A stretch of DNA of 64,000 nt from NCBI RefSeq assembly GCF_022048975.1, contig NZ_JAKMHX010000030.1, forward strand, positions 372,001 to 436,000, given 5' to 3'. Origin of the DNA: Sporosarcina cyprini. GTDB lineage: Bacteria > Bacillota > Bacilli > Bacillales_A > Planococcaceae. Positions within the stretch are counted from its first letter, which is position 1, and each line of letters starts with the position of its first letter. Under the pieces are notes generated by a model. It was not told the origin of the DNA, made no database searches, and was given only the letters and a program-made list of their open reading frames with translations. Below, in pieces: positions 1-10,548 of this stretch. A program made the position numbers and the translations under genes.

Positions 1-190
1 CCTAATTAGAAAAGAGCCATGCGTGAAATTCTGGGTAATGGCGGACAAACGGCTGGCAGGCTTTTTCGCACCGCGGGCCATGGCAGTCAATTTCCCCGCT
101 TCCTTCGTAAAAATAGTCACGATTTTATTGGCCTCGCCATATGGAATGCTTTTCAGAATGATTCCTTCCCACTTGTTCAGCAAGGCCATC
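1..190 (-). CDS. recO: DNA repair protein RecO, N-terminal part (cut by window edge)
   Basis: The first 63 codons of RecO, the recombination mediator that helps load RecA on SSB-coated DNA. The visible start reads [20 protein letters not shown] and continues with TIFTKEAGK and MARGAKKP, the typical N-terminal OB-fold pattern of Firmicute RecO. An AAAGGAG ribosome-binding site precedes the ATG. It lies 13 bp after era, the order usual in Bacillales, and the frame runs off the left edge. Confidence 0.93.
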
Positions 191-203
191 ACTCCTTTAT
201 GGT

Positions 204-1533
<1,330 letters not shown>

Positions 1534-1887
1534 TTATGAAAACCATTTCGGGATAAAAAGAATGCAACCTATAATGGCACTGGCCACAGCATAAACTAAT
1601 ACCGCGCCAGCCGCCAAGTCCTTCGCTTGTTTTGCCAGGGGATGGTACTCTTTCGTCACGAGATCGACGGTGCGCTCGATGGCAGTATTCATCAATTCAA
1701 GCGCCAGCATTCCGCCAATCAGCATAACGACAAGGATCCATTCTGTGCGTGATAATCCAGTAAAGAGACCGCAAATGACTACAGCCAAACCGGCCGCGAC
1801 ATGGAACTTCAAGTTGCGTTCTTTCCTAACACCTGTTATGACGCCTGTCCACGCATATTGGAACGACTTAACGATAGTTCCGAGCAT
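1534..1887 (-). CDS. dgkA: Undecaprenol/diacylglycerol kinase
   Basis: Small integral-membrane lipid kinase of the DgkA family; in Gram-positives the main substrate is undecaprenol. The 117 residues contain about three membrane segments, the ELMNTAIE motif and KDLAAGAV, which together form the active site. It starts 6 bp after ybeY and ends 21 bp before cdd, so it is cotranscribed with them. Confidence 0.94.
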   Translation of the reverse strand: MLGTIVKSFQYAWTGVITGVRKERNLKFHVAAGLAVVICGLFTGLSRTEWILVVMLIGGMLALELMNTAIERTVDLVTKEYHPLAKQAKDLAAGAVLVYAVASAIIGCILFIPKWFS

Positions 1888-1893
1888 GTCTGC

Positions 1894-2364
1894 TCACCGC
1901 TCTAAGCCGAAAGATGATAAAATCTCTTTTTGCCGGCCGAACATCACTTTTTCCTCTGCCTCATTCAGATGATCATACCCAAGCAGATGCAGGAATCCAT
2001 GAAGCGCTAGAAATCCAATTTCACGTGTCTCGTCATGTCCGTACTCGGCCGCCTGCCTTTTAGCCGTTTCCACAGAAATGACAATATCACCTAATACAAC
2101 TGGCATATCGTCTTGTGCGACAATCGCCACTTCTCCTTCGCCCATTTCCTCCAAAGCGAATGAAATCACATCTGTAGGCGTATCTTTGCCTCGGTATTCC
2201 GCATTCACCTCACGAATGCTCTCATCATCCATGAATGTGACCGATACTTCAGGATGACCTGACAGCTGTTCCATTTCCGCAGCATGATTCAATAAGTTTC
2301 GGATCAAGTCCTCAATATGTTGTCCAACGGTTCCTGTTTCATCTTCAAAATAAAATTCAAGCAT
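1894..2364 (-). CDS. ybeY: Endoribonuclease / rRNA maturation factor YbeY
   Basis: Zinc endoribonuclease used in 16S rRNA processing and ribosome quality control. The zinc motif HGFLHLLGYDH is intact. Start chosen at MLEFYFEDETG, 156 residues, because AAAGGAAGG lies 6-7 bases upstream; an earlier in-frame ATG would add eight residues and overlaps the stop of pgpH. Confidence 0.95.
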   Translation of the reverse strand: MLEFYFEDETGTVGQHIEDLIRNLLNHAAEMEQLSGHPEVSVTFMDDESIREVNAEYRGKDTPTDVISFALEEMGEGEVAIVAQDDMPVVLGDIVISVETAKRQAAEYGHDETREIGFLALHGFLHLLGYDHLNEAEEKVMFGRQKEILSSFGLER

Positions 2365-2384
2365 AGTTTCGCCTTCCTTTATAA

Positions 2385-4511
2385 TCATTCCGGATATTCG
2401 ATCCGGCTATGAAAAATGCCATTCAACGTTTCACATATAACCGTTTCCACTTTCTTCAATTCCTTCACGGATAAGTCACATTCATCGAATTGGCCATCAT
2501 TCAATTTGTCATTAATTATTGCTTTGACGAGTGCCGCTATCTTCTGCGGCGTCGGCTCTTTCATGGAACGAACGGCCGCTTCCACACTGTCAGCAATCGA
2601 GATGATCGCAATTTCCTTCGTCTGCGGTTTCGGTCCGGGATACCGGAATTCATCTTCCGAAGCCGTCTCATCCATCTCTTTTGCTTTGACATAAAAATAT
2701 TTCAAGAAGCTCGTCCCATGGTGCTGGCGTGCAATATCCACAATCTCCTGCGGCATTTTATTCTTCTCTAAAATCTTCGCCCCGTCAACTGCATGGGAAA
2801 TAATGATATCACGACTTTTTTCAGGGGGCAATGAATCATGCGGATTTTGGCCGCCATGCTGATTTTCGATGAAAAAACCAGGTCGAACCGTTTTCCCAAT
2901 ATCGTGATAGTAACTCCCAACCCTGGCTAGCAATCCATGAGCCCCTACTGACTCACAGGCAGCATCCGCAAGATTAGCGACCATGACACTGTGATGGTAC
3001 GTTCCCGGCGTTTCGGTCAGTACCTTTTTAAGCAGCGGGTGGTTCGGATTGGAGAGTTCAATTAGCCGCATATCAGACAGCAGACCGAACGCAGTTTCAA
3101 AGAACGGCATTAACCCGATCGTCAATGCGCCGGAAAGAATTCCCGATGCCACCGCTGCAATGAAATAGAAAAGCCACTCGGATAGATTATAGGTGGACTG
3201 GGTCATCATTAGATAAAAGCCGATAAAGGCCATATTGGTTATAGAAACCCCTAGACTTGTCCGTAAAATGCTAGACCTTCTTCCGTCCTTGCCGAGGAAA
3301 TAAAGGCTGATCAAGCCGCTCAGAAGTATGTAGAGCGCTATTTCCATCTGCATGATGGCAGCGAATCCTTCTTGGAGCATAATCCCTGCTGTCGCTGCTG
3401 TAATAACCGTGACCATTAAAGCAAGCCGCTCATTGGTCAGCAGCTTCACGAGCATTGGAGCAAGCGCTGTTGGGAATAGAAAGGCGATTTGTACATCAAA
3501 TTCCTTGTCGATCATCCCGATTAACTTCATCAAGAGCACGAGAAAAAGATAAATGGAGTAAATGATCAAAAGCGACTTCTTCTTTACATTGTTTTTCCCA
3601 TTCCACGTATAAAAATGCAAATAGATGATCGAGGAAACAAAGATGACAAATAAAGCTAAGCCGATTAATGGCTTAGTCGAAGATTGATTGGTCAGTAGAC
3701 CCGTCAATTCCAGCTGGCGATAAATTTCCTGATCGATGAATTGGCCTTCCCTGACGATAACTTGTCCCTGCAGAATCCGGGTCGGCTCGACTGCACTCAT
3801 TTCCTGTTCCCGCCGTTTTTCCGTCAGCTCTTCATTCACTTTCTCCGTCTCTGTCACGAGAGAACGAGCTAATGTAATCATCGTTTGCAGCTCTCCGGGC
3901 GGAATGGCGTCTGATAGCCTGATTTTTCTCTCCACTTCATATCTGATTGTGGCGAGGTCAGTCGTGCGGATTGGTTTCTCCAATTCTCCACCGATAATGC
4001 CAACGATCGCCTTCTGCATGCTGCGAAGTGTGCTGACGTCCTGCTTCAGCAAGCTGAGTAGCGCTTCATCTGTTAAACGCAGGCTCGGTTCCTCTTCTTC
4101 CAGCTTCTGCAATTTGCTTCGGATTTCTTTTAGCCTGTCCTTTTGGCTGATGATCGGCTTGTCCTCATGATCGACCGATAAATTTTCGGCTTCCTTCACT
4201 TGGATGAGAAAATCAAACAATTGACCGGCGATTGCCTGCCTTGTTTTTGCCACTTCATCAGAAAATTGATAGACAGGTGTCACTTCTTTTGCAATCCGTT
4301 GTCTCTCCTGCTCCGTCTTTTCCGCGTCCTCCACAGTCTTCAGCGATCGAAGGGTCTTCGGAGAAACCTGGAAGGCGGATAACTCGTACGTTTCCTGCTT
4401 CACTTCCCCAAACATGAAAGCGAAAAGAAGTAGCGCAGATAACGATACGACAAGGATAGAAAAATATTTAAATTTCAGAGAGTTGAACATCTTCCCGATT
4501 GACCGGAACAC
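2385..4511 (-). CDS. pgpH: PgpH (YqfF) family cyclic-di-AMP phosphodiesterase
   Basis: Membrane-bound HD-domain phosphodiesterase that hydrolyses c-di-AMP. An N-terminal membrane helix is followed by a roughly 250-residue extracytoplasmic 7TMR-HDED region, seven membrane helices, then a cytosolic HD domain with HHSVM and YHDIGK. Start chosen at GTG (reading VFRSIGKMFN, 708 residues) because GGGAGGAGAG sits 5 bases upstream; a TTG eleven codons earlier lies upstream of this site. Probably heads the ybeY-dgkA-cdd-era-recO operon, since a terminator precedes it. Confidence 0.93.
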   Translation of the reverse strand: MFRSIGKMFNSLKFKYFSILVVSLSALLLFAFMFGEVKQETYELSAFQVSPKTLRSLKTVEDAEKTEQERQRIAKEVTPVYQFSDEVAKTRQAIAGQLFDFLIQVKEAENLSVDHEDKPIISQKDRLKEIRSKLQKLEEEEPSLRLTDEALLSLLKQDVSTLRSMQKAIVGIIGGELEKPIRTTDLATIRYEVERKIRLSDAIPPGELQTMITLARSLVTETEKVNEELTEKRREQEMSAVEPTRILQGQVIVREGQFIDQEIYRQLELTGLLTNQSSTKPLIGLALFVIFVSSIIYLHFYTWNGKNNVKKKSLLIIYSIYLFLVLLMKLIGMIDKEFDVQIAFLFPTALAPMLVKLLTNERLALMVTVITAATAGIMLQEGFAAIMQMEIALYILLSGLISLYFLGKDGRRSSILRTSLGVSITNMAFIGFYLMMTQSTYNLSEWLFYFIAAVASGILSGALTIGLMPFFETAFGLLSDMRLIELSNPNHPLLKKVLTETPGTYHHSVMVANLADAACESVGAHGLLARVGSYYHDIGKTVRPGFFIENQHGGQNPHDSLPPEKSRDIIISHAVDGAKILEKNKMPQEIVDIARQHHGTSFLKYFYVKAKEMDETASEDEFRYPGPKPQTKEIAIISIADSVEAAVRSMKEPTPQKIAALVKAIINDKLNDGQFDECDLSVKELKKVETVICETLNGIFHSRIEYPE

Positions 4512-4560
4512 AGAATCCTCTCCTCCCTTCTCTCTATCTATCAATTGATTTGGTTAGATA

Positions 4561-4585
4561 AAAAGCAGTCATCTGGATGACTGCT
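4561..4585 (-). terminator. Intrinsic terminator after phoH
   Basis: A perfect 22-base palindrome (arms AGCAGTCATC and GATGACTGCT) is followed on the minus strand by a short T run. It lies in the 198-bp gap between phoH and pgpH, so it separates the two transcription units. The gap holds no other convincing gene. Confidence 0.7.
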
Positions 4586-4709
4586 CTCATAACGGAGATA
4601 TACTTTTTCATTTACAGCGCAGCCGGCAAGCGGCCGGTACCTGACTAGAAGTTTGATAATAAAACCTGTTGTATAGGCAAGTACAGGCCGCCAATCCAGA
4701 CTGTGCTGA

Positions 4710-5660
4710 TTATTCGTTTTCGTATGCTTCGATAATCTTCGCGACAATCGGATGCCGCACAATGTCGCCTTGTTCTAAGAACTGAAAATGAATTTCAGGT
4801 ACCTTTTTCAAAATGGTTTCCGCAGCGATCAAGCCTGATTCAGCGCCTCTTGGCAAGTCGATCTGCGTTTTGTCGCCTGTAATTACCATTTTAGACCCAA
4901 ATCCGAGCCGAGTCAAAAACATTTTCATTTGAGCTTTCGTCGTATTCTGAGCTTCGTCTAAGATGACAAACGCATCGTCTAACGTTCGGCCCCTCATGTA
5001 AGCCAGCGGTGCGACTTCGATAACGCCGCGTTCAATGAACCGTTCCGTCTGCTCTGCACCTAATACATCGTGCAGGGCATCGTATAGAGGGCGGAGATAA
5101 GGATCTACTTTTTCCTTTAAGTCACCCGGAAGGAACCCGAGGCTCTCGCCCGCCTCGACAGCAGGACGCGTTAATATGATCCTTTTTACAGAACCGTTTT
5201 TTAATGCCTGCACTGCAAGGACCACCGCCAGATAGGTTTTACCTGTACCAGCCGGCCCGATGCAAAAGACGAGGTCCCTCTTGCGGATCGCCTGTACATA
5301 TTCACGTTGGCCGATCGTTTTAACCCGGATTGCTTTGCCTTTTGCGCTGCGGGAAATTTCTTCATCATATAACTCTGCAAAATATTCAATCGTTCCGTTT
5401 TTCGCCATCTCGATGGCAGAGGATACGTCGCGTAAATTTATATTGATACCTTTCCGGATCACTTTCAAAAGCTGTTCAAGCAAGTATTTGCCTTGAAGGA
5501 TTTTTTCTTCATCACCTGAAAGGGAGATCGTATCTCCTCTCGTCAGGATGGAAACATCCATATTTTCTTCAATCAGTTTCATATTCTGGTCAGAAATACC
5601 GAGCAGCATAATGACATCGTTCGGTTCTTCGACATGAAGTTGAATCAGTTGTTCGCTCAA
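4710..5660 (-). CDS. phoH: PhoH family ATPase
   Basis: Cytosolic P-loop ATPase of the PhoH/PhoL family, often linked to RNA metabolism (usually beside ybeY). The 316 residues have a Walker A GPAGTGKT, a Walker B DEAQNTT and the STAND-like helicase-related core. It follows yqfD by 4 bp and the order yqfC-yqfD-phoH matches B. subtilis. A terminator follows it. Confidence 0.95.
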   Translation of the reverse strand: MSEQLIQLHVEEPNDVIMLLGISDQNMKLIEENMDVSILTRGDTISLSGDEEKILQGKYLLEQLLKVIRKGININLRDVSSAIEMAKNGTIEYFAELYDEEISRSAKGKAIRVKTIGQREYVQAIRKRDLVFCIGPAGTGKTYLAVVLAVQALKNGSVKRIILTRPAVEAGESLGFLPGDLKEKVDPYLRPLYDALHDVLGAEQTERFIERGVIEVAPLAYMRGRTLDDAFVILDEAQNTTKAQMKMFLTRLGFGSKMVITGDKTQIDLPRGAESGLIAAETILKKVPEIHFQFLEQGDIVRHPIVAKIIEAYENE

Positions 5661-5664
5661 TTTT

Positions 5665-6750
5665 TCAGTCTCCTTGGGATATCGGTCTTTTTACAGCGAT
5701 ATTGTCGTTTACTAAAAACAATATAGTCCCACTAACTTTATCATCTTGGAACGATACATGTAAAATATTTTCATCTTTTATTGTCAGACTGGGAAATGAT
5801 TCTGACAGTATTTTATGTTTCAGCAATGGCAATAGGATGGTTTCTTCCATTCCTTCTTCAAGTTCTAGCTGAAAAGCCATATCAGCACGCTGTCGATCGG
5901 TTTTCAAAACGGATTGAAAGGAGTACTTGTTGTCCTCAATTTTAACCGGCCAGCGCCATTTGAATTCCACTGTTTCCTCTCCGAGCATTTGGAGGTCAAT
6001 CTGCCTTGGAATAGTGAACGTGTATTCCGACCAGTAGTCTGCAAATACGAAGCCGTCTGCGCCGACAAGCGATCTTTTATCCCCTTGTTCCAGTATCCCT
6101 GTTGCCAGAATGTCACCTTTTTTCACAGTTTGATGGATATGGGCAGCTCTCTCACCGCGGTTTAATTGAAAATTAGTGATGACACCGCCTGTACGAGCAA
6201 CGAGATCGGCAGGAGGACCTTCCTCCACTGCCCTCTCATCCGTTCTGGGGGATAGCATAGGGATGACTGTCAACCTCGTTCCCGACCGGCTGAAACGAAC
6301 CCAGGAGAGCTCAGGATCGTCCGCCATCAGCAACTGTCTGATTTCCCCCTCATCCGGCAAGCGGGAGAGCGGCTTCATCGTGACGATCGAGGATGCAAGC
6401 AGTTTCGATTCAATCCGTTCTGCCACTTCCGGCCGATCTGATTCAACATCAATGCTCCATAAAAACAAGGAAGCAACCAGGGGAATGACACATGCGACGA
6501 GAAAGCGATACGAAGAAAACAATCTACTCTCCACGGTTTCATTGCCGATCGGAATAAATTTCGCTTTCACCCCGAACCGGCGGCGATTTTTACGTATGAA
6601 GCTTATCCCTTTCGGATCCGTAATGAAGTGAACGGCTGCCCCTTCATGGGAAATAGACATAATCTTAATTCCCGAAGCAGCCAGTTTCCCAAGGAATTTG
6701 GAATAGTCCGTTTTCCCCTTCAAAGTGACCGCATACCGTTTACGAATCAT
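5665..6750 (-). CDS. yqfD: Sporulation protein YqfD
   Basis: YqfD family sporulation protein, expressed in the mother cell in B. subtilis; molecular role unclear. About 361 residues with an N-terminal cytosolic part, one membrane segment around residues 85-103, and a long extracytoplasmic C-terminal region containing KKGDILATG. Start at MIRKRY (AAGGATG about 6 bases upstream) preferred over an ATG three codons earlier. It overlaps the end of yqfC, so the two are translationally coupled. Confidence 0.9.
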   Translation of the reverse strand: MIRKRYAVTLKGKTDYSKFLGKLAASGIKIMSISHEGAAVHFITDPKGISFIRKNRRRFGVKAKFIPIGNETVESRLFSSYRFLVACVIPLVASLFLWSIDVESDRPEVAERIESKLLASSIVTMKPLSRLPDEGEIRQLLMADDPELSWVRFSRSGTRLTVIPMLSPRTDERAVEEGPPADLVARTGGVITNFQLNRGERAAHIHQTVKKGDILATGILEQGDKRSLVGADGFVFADYWSEYTFTIPRQIDLQMLGEETVEFKWRWPVKIEDNKYSFQSVLKTDRQRADMAFQLELEEGMEETILLPLLKHKILSESFPSLTIKDENILHVSFQDDKVSGTILFLVNDNIAVKRPISQGD

Positions 6751-6997
6751 ACGCGTCATCCTTGCCTTTCCCCGGCTGGATCATCATTTTTTCCAGTGTT
6801 TCAAATGTGATGACAGCCACTTCTTCGGCCAGTGTTTCAATGACAATTTCTTGTCCCGTCATGTCGATAACAAAGTTTTCGCTGCGTATCGTACATGCGG
6901 TTCCGCTTAATTTCACCAGATCATACGGTCCGGTAATGCGGATGGAAGAGTAGTTATCGATCAGGACAGATGTATCCATCTTGAATAGTTTTCGCAT
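6740..6997 (-). CDS. yqfC: Sporulation protein YqfC
   Basis: YqfC family, 85 residues, with the family pattern of a short strand-rich protein (IRITGPYDLVKLSGTA, FVIDMTGQEIVIETL). Start at ATG with AGGGGG nine bases upstream. In B. subtilis yqfC-yqfD belong to the sigma-E regulon, and a candidate sigma-E -10 element lies just upstream here. Confidence 0.88.
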   Translation of the reverse strand: MRKLFKMDTSVLIDNYSSIRITGPYDLVKLSGTACTIRSENFVIDMTGQEIVIETLAEEVAVITFETLEKMMIQPGKGKDDAYDS

Positions 6998-7005
6998 ACA
7001 CAAAA

Positions 7006-7039
7006 CCCCCTATCCTAATCGTATGTTCAGGATAGAGGG
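7006..7039 (-). promoter_or_regulatory. Hairpin overlapping yqfC ribosome-binding site, with candidate sigma-E -10 in its loop
   Basis: Arms CCCTCTATCCT and AGGATAGGGGG form an 11-bp stem with one mismatch, followed on the minus strand by TTTTG. The 3' arm contains the GGGGG that serves as the yqfC ribosome-binding site. The loop contains CATACGAT (7025 to 7018), close to the sigma-E -10 consensus CATACAnT; the -35 is not clear. Read-through from the floA unit would trap the site, while a start in the loop would free it. The regulation is inference. Confidence 0.45.
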
Positions 7040-7046
7040 CTGATGA

Positions 7047-7583
7047 TTACCGTTTTGCTTTGGGCGGACCTAAAATTTCAGAAAATATGATTCCTTTTAA
7101 AAGATCCTGTTCACTCTTCGGAATCATATGCTCCGGTTCCACGACAGAAAGTTCCTGTGACTTACGGCCGCCATGCGCGGACAACCTTCCAGTTCGCTCC
7201 TCGCGTTTCGGCGTTTTTTTCAGTTCCGAAAACGCTGCTGGCTGAGCTGGCTTGGCCATAGGTTGTGGTTGGGCTGCTGTAGGTTGTGCCGCTGGCCTCC
7301 TAGTCTCCATACGAGTCTGTGGAGATTCCACTGTCGTCTGTCGGCTAGGCGGCTCGTCCGGCGGATTTTGGAATTCCCGCTGTAGATCTTGATACATCTC
7401 CTGGGACATTTCTTTCAATTTCTTGAAAGGATCCGAACCTGTCGTTTGCGCCGTAAAAGGTTTCGCTTTATTCGGCTCCCGTTTTTCCGGCTTAGCATTC
7501 GTACTGTCCGGCTTCTTTCCTTTTAGAAGCATGCTGATCAAAGCAAAAATGATTAAAGGAATTAGACCTTCCAACGTCTGCAC
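7047..7583 (-). CDS. Membrane-anchored hypothetical protein with conserved C-terminal motif
   Basis: Function not known. About 178 residues: an N-terminal hydrophobic helix (LIPLIIFALISMLLKG), a long Pro/Gln/Ala-rich low-complexity linker (roughly residues 70-125), and a conserved-looking end with LLKGIIFSEILGPPKAKR. It takes the place yqfB holds in B. subtilis but is not similar in size. Start is uncertain: GTG at 7583 has AAAGG close by, and an in-frame TTG three codons later has better spacing. Its place after floA suggests a shared membrane location. Confidence 0.8.
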   Translation of the reverse strand: MQTLEGLIPLIIFALISMLLKGKKPDSTNAKPEKREPNKAKPFTAQTTGSDPFKKLKEMSQEMYQDLQREFQNPPDEPPSRQTTVESPQTRMETRRPAAQPTAAQPQPMAKPAQPAAFSELKKTPKREERTGRLSAHGGRKSQELSVVEPEHMIPKSEQDLLKGIIFSEILGPPKAKR

Positions 7584-7614
7584 ATCCCCTTTCCGCGAGA
7601 TGACATGTCATCCA

Positions 7615-8628
7615 TTACTCTTTCGGCGCATTCGGGTTTTGCTGGTCTCCGCCAATTTTGCTGATGGAATCGCGCATGCCAGTATCCGCTTGGATGTTCT
7701 TATAGTTCATATAGTCCATAATTCCGATATTTCCAGTACGAAGTGCTTCCGCCATTGCAAGCGGAACTTCCGCTTCGGCGCCGACCACTTTCGCACGCAT
7801 CTCTTGGACTTTCGCTTTCATTTCCTGTTCGTTCGCTACAGCCATCGCACGTCTTTCTTCCGCTTTCGCTTGTGCGATGTTCTTATCTGCCATCGCTTGT
7901 TCCGTTTGGAGCTCCGCCCCGATGTTCTTGCCGATATCAACGTCCGCGATATCGATCGAGAGGATTTCAAAAGCTGTACCAGAGTCTAGTCCTTTCGCCA
8001 ATACGGTTTGGGAAATCAAATCAGGGTTCTCCAGCACTTTCGCGTGATCGATTGATGAACCGATTGTCGAAACGATACCTTCACCAACACGGGCAACTAC
8101 CGTATCTTCTCCGGCACCACCGACGAGTCGATCAATATTCGCACGCACCGTAATACGGGCTTTCGCTTTTACTTCAATACCGTTCATCGCAACACCGGCA
8201 ATGAATGGTGTTTCAATTACTTTCGGGTTAACTGACATTTGAACCGCTTCCAATACATCACGGCCCGCCAAATCGATCGCCGCTGCACGTTCGAACGTCA
8301 ATTCAATATTCGCACGGTGCGCTGCAATTAACGCATTCACGACACGGTCCACGTTACCGCCTGCCAAGTAATGGCTTTCCAGCTGGTTAATGCTAACATT
8401 TAAACCTGCTTTATGTGCCTTGATCAACGGGTTGACGACACGGCTCGGAATAACCCGGCGCAAACGCATCCCGATTAACGTGAAAATACTTACCCGTACA
8501 CCAGCCGCCATTGCGGAAATCCACAATGCGACAGGAACCATCGTAAAGAATATTGAGAGTACAATGATTGCTACTACGACTATAGCGATGGTTACAAACA
8601 TACCTCCGCCAGCTAATAAACCTGCCAT
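7615..8628 (-). CDS. floA: Flotillin-like protein FloA
   Basis: SPFH-family scaffold of functional membrane microdomains (B. subtilis YqfA/FloA). 337 residues, with an N-terminal membrane hairpin (about residues 5-45), an SPFH domain, and Glu/Ala-rich coiled coil near residues 230-290 ([20 protein letters not shown]). It lies 2 bp after the NfeD partner gene, the standard pair. Confidence 0.96.
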   Translation of the reverse strand: MAGLLAGGGMFVTIAIVVVAIIVLSIFFTMVPVALWISAMAAGVRVSIFTLIGMRLRRVIPSRVVNPLIKAHKAGLNVSINQLESHYLAGGNVDRVVNALIAAHRANIELTFERAAAIDLAGRDVLEAVQMSVNPKVIETPFIAGVAMNGIEVKAKARITVRANIDRLVGGAGEDTVVARVGEGIVSTIGSSIDHAKVLENPDLISQTVLAKGLDSGTAFEILSIDIADVDIGKNIGAELQTEQAMADKNIAQAKAEERRAMAVANEQEMKAKVQEMRAKVVGAEAEVPLAMAEALRTGNIGIMDYMNYKNIQADTGMRDSISKIGGDQQNPNAPKE

Positions 8629-8630
8629 AA

Positions 8631-9968
8631 TTAATTATCCCCCTTTTTTTGGTATTCCCTGACAACGATGCGGGAACCTTCCACCTTCACTATCATAACA
8701 TCTTTCCCTTTCTCGATGTAGCTTCCTTCCGACACGACATCAATCCGCTCACCATCCAGGTTGACCGTTCCTGATGGACGGAGAGGGGTAATTGCCAGCG
8801 CAATCTTTCCGATTAGTTCGGTGCGATTGACGTTGGAGACATAACCGCTCTCTGTGTCTGTCGCATCCATCAAGACCATCTTATTAAGCAGATGGAGCTT
8901 CCTGCCAAAAAACTTCATAATGATCACCATCCCTATGACTGCAATAGCAATCGCGATCAACAAGGAGATCGCCATATACATCGGATTGCCACCCGCCAAA
9001 ATGATACTTACGACTACTGCGACCGCCCCGAGGACACCCGCGATGCCACCTGCTAGGAAGAACTCCGCTATGATGAGCCCCACCCCGATAATAAACAGGA
9101 TAAGCGCTTCATAACCGGCAAGACCCGCTACGAGATGCCCGAAGAAGAACAAGCCAAGCGAAACGAGAGCCATCGTGCCCGGCACGCCAAATCCAGGTGA
9201 GTACAGTTCCAGCACAAGACCGAGTCCTGCGATCGACAAAAGGATCGGTACAACAACCGGATTGGTAATAATGCGGGCAACCGATTCGGCAAATGTGACA
9301 TCCGTGGAAACGACCTCAGCATTTTCTAGGCCCAACTCACGCAAAAGCGCGTCAAACGAACTGACTGTCCCCTCACTATAGCCGACTTCCTTTGCTTGGG
9401 AAGCGGTCAAAGTAAGCAGCTTGCCTTTTGCCGCATTATACTCAGGGACATTGACATCGGGATCAGCCATCGCTTGTGCGTAAATCGGTTCGCGGCGGGA
9501 CGACTCTGCAGCACTGGTCATCTCAGCAAACCAATAACTATGCGATTTAGCATCTGCCGCGTTACCGGCGGTGCCCTGCACAGCTTGGGCAGCTCCCATT
9601 TTCCCTGTAGGAGACATATAGATTTTGTCTGCATGCAAGGCGATATATGCTCCTGCCGAGATGGCCCTATCATTGATATACGCAATGACTTCCGTATCTT
9701 TACGCTGGTCATCAATGAGTTTGCCGATTTGTCCAGCTGCATCGATGAAGCCGCCAAGTGTATCAATTTCTAGAATGACCGTCTTGGCACCTGCTTCATC
9801 CGCTTCTTTAAATGAACGTTTCAAAAACGCGTGCAAGCCTTTCTCCACATCATTTGTAATCGGCACTTTGTATACTTTCACGGCATTTGCATCCGATTGA
9901 CCAAGCGGGATGGAAATGGCCGAAAGAAATAAAACGAGCAGAAGTAGAGCCCTTACACTTTTCCTCAA
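8631..9968 (-). CDS. yqeZ: NfeD family membrane serine protease (YqeZ)
   Basis: Long-form NfeD protein that partners FloA. A signal peptide (about 1-28) precedes a ClpP-class protease domain with [10 protein letters not shown] (Ser nucleophile) and SPTGKMGAA, then several membrane helices (about 220-360) and a C-terminal OB-fold NfeD domain. 445 residues. The start codon is TTG, supported by a GTGAGGAGAG site directly upstream. In B. subtilis yqeY lies between rpsU and this gene; here it is absent. Confidence 0.94.
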   Translation of the reverse strand: MRKSVRALLLLVLFLSAISIPLGQSDANAVKVYKVPITNDVEKGLHAFLKRSFKEADEAGAKTVILEIDTLGGFIDAAGQIGKLIDDQRKDTEVIAYINDRAISAGAYIALHADKIYMSPTGKMGAAQAVQGTAGNAADAKSHSYWFAEMTSAAESSRREPIYAQAMADPDVNVPEYNAAKGKLLTLTASQAKEVGYSEGTVSSFDALLRELGLENAEVVSTDVTFAESVARIITNPVVVPILLSIAGLGLVLELYSPGFGVPGTMALVSLGLFFFGHLVAGLAGYEALILFIIGVGLIIAEFFLAGGIAGVLGAVAVVVSIILAGGNPMYMAISLLIAIAIAVIGMVIIMKFFGRKLHLLNKMVLMDATDTESGYVSNVNRTELIGKIALAITPLRPSGTVNLDGERIDVVSEGSYIEKGKDVMIVKVEGSRIVVREYQKKGDN

Positions 9969-10069
9969 CTCTCCTCACTCCTTTCACTACTTCCATTATA
10001 CCTCTTCTACGTCACAACATGACCGGAAGTTTCATTTCAATAAAATAAATTATGAGAAAAGACACAAAT

Positions 10070-10101
10070 AAACCGGAACATCCAAAAGGACATTCCGGTT
10101 T
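10070..10101 (-). terminator. Terminator after rpsU
   Basis: Arms AAACCGGAA and TTCCGGTTT with an inner GGA/TCC and an AAAA loop (one internal mismatch), followed on the minus strand by TTTATTTG. It separates rpsU from yqeZ, so yqeZ-floA probably has its own promoter. Confidence 0.75.
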
Positions 10102-10141
10102 ACGTATAGATTCAAAGTTTCAATAGTAAGTCAAGGTAGTA

Positions 10142-10315
10142 TTAGTATTTACGCTTACGAGCAGCTTCGGACTTTTTCTTCCGCTTTACGCTTGGTTTCT
10201 CGTAATATTCACGCTTTCTTACCTCTTGTATAGTTCCACTTTTGGATACCGTACGTTTGAAGCGGCGAAGAGCATCTTCAAGCGATTCATTTTTACGAAC
10301 GACAGTTTTCGTCAT
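10142..10315 (-). CDS. rpsU: Small ribosomal subunit protein bS21
   Basis: 57 residues, very basic, beginning [19 protein letters not shown] and ending [12 protein letters not shown], the standard bS21 sequence. Start chosen at this ATG because GGAGGGAGGG lies upstream and it matches the family start. Monocistronic here, with its own promoter and terminator. Confidence 0.98.
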   Translation of the reverse strand: MTKTVVRKNESLEDALRRFKRTVSKSGTIQEVRKREYYEKPSVKRKKKSEAARKRKY

Positions 10316-10348
10316 ATCTCTTGTCCCTCCCTCCGAGCACACTTCGAC

Positions 10349-10367
10349 ACAAGGCAGTTGTCCTTGT
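10349..10367 (-). promoter_or_regulatory. Leader hairpin in rpsU 5' UTR
   Basis: ACAAGG-N7-CCTTGT forms a short hairpin between the rpsU promoter and its ribosome-binding site. It has no T run, so it is not a terminator. A role in mRNA stability or autoregulation is only a guess. Confidence 0.35.
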
Positions 10368-10375
10368 ACTAAAAA

Positions 10376-10404
10376 AGTATATCGCACAATTAGTATCTGG
10401 TCAA
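10376..10404 (-). promoter_or_regulatory. rpsU sigma-A promoter
   Basis: On the minus strand: -35 TTGACC, 17-bp spacer, -10 TATACT. Transcription should start about 55 bases before the rpsU ATG. Confidence 0.85.
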
Positions 10405-10548
10405 TAAAAAACTTTCCATTTCCTTCGGCAAAATTTAAAAGATTTTAAGTAAGAAAACGCGGAAAGCTTGAAGACTTATCTACGTCCTTATTTTCACTCA
10501 TAAATTGGTCAGTTGAATGCGATAGAATTCATAAAATGTTGAGCCTGT

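Noticed and set aside
4541..4762. 73-codon minus-strand frame over the phoH end and following gap
   Set aside because: Overlaps phoH in another frame, contains the terminator palindrome, and has no start signal.
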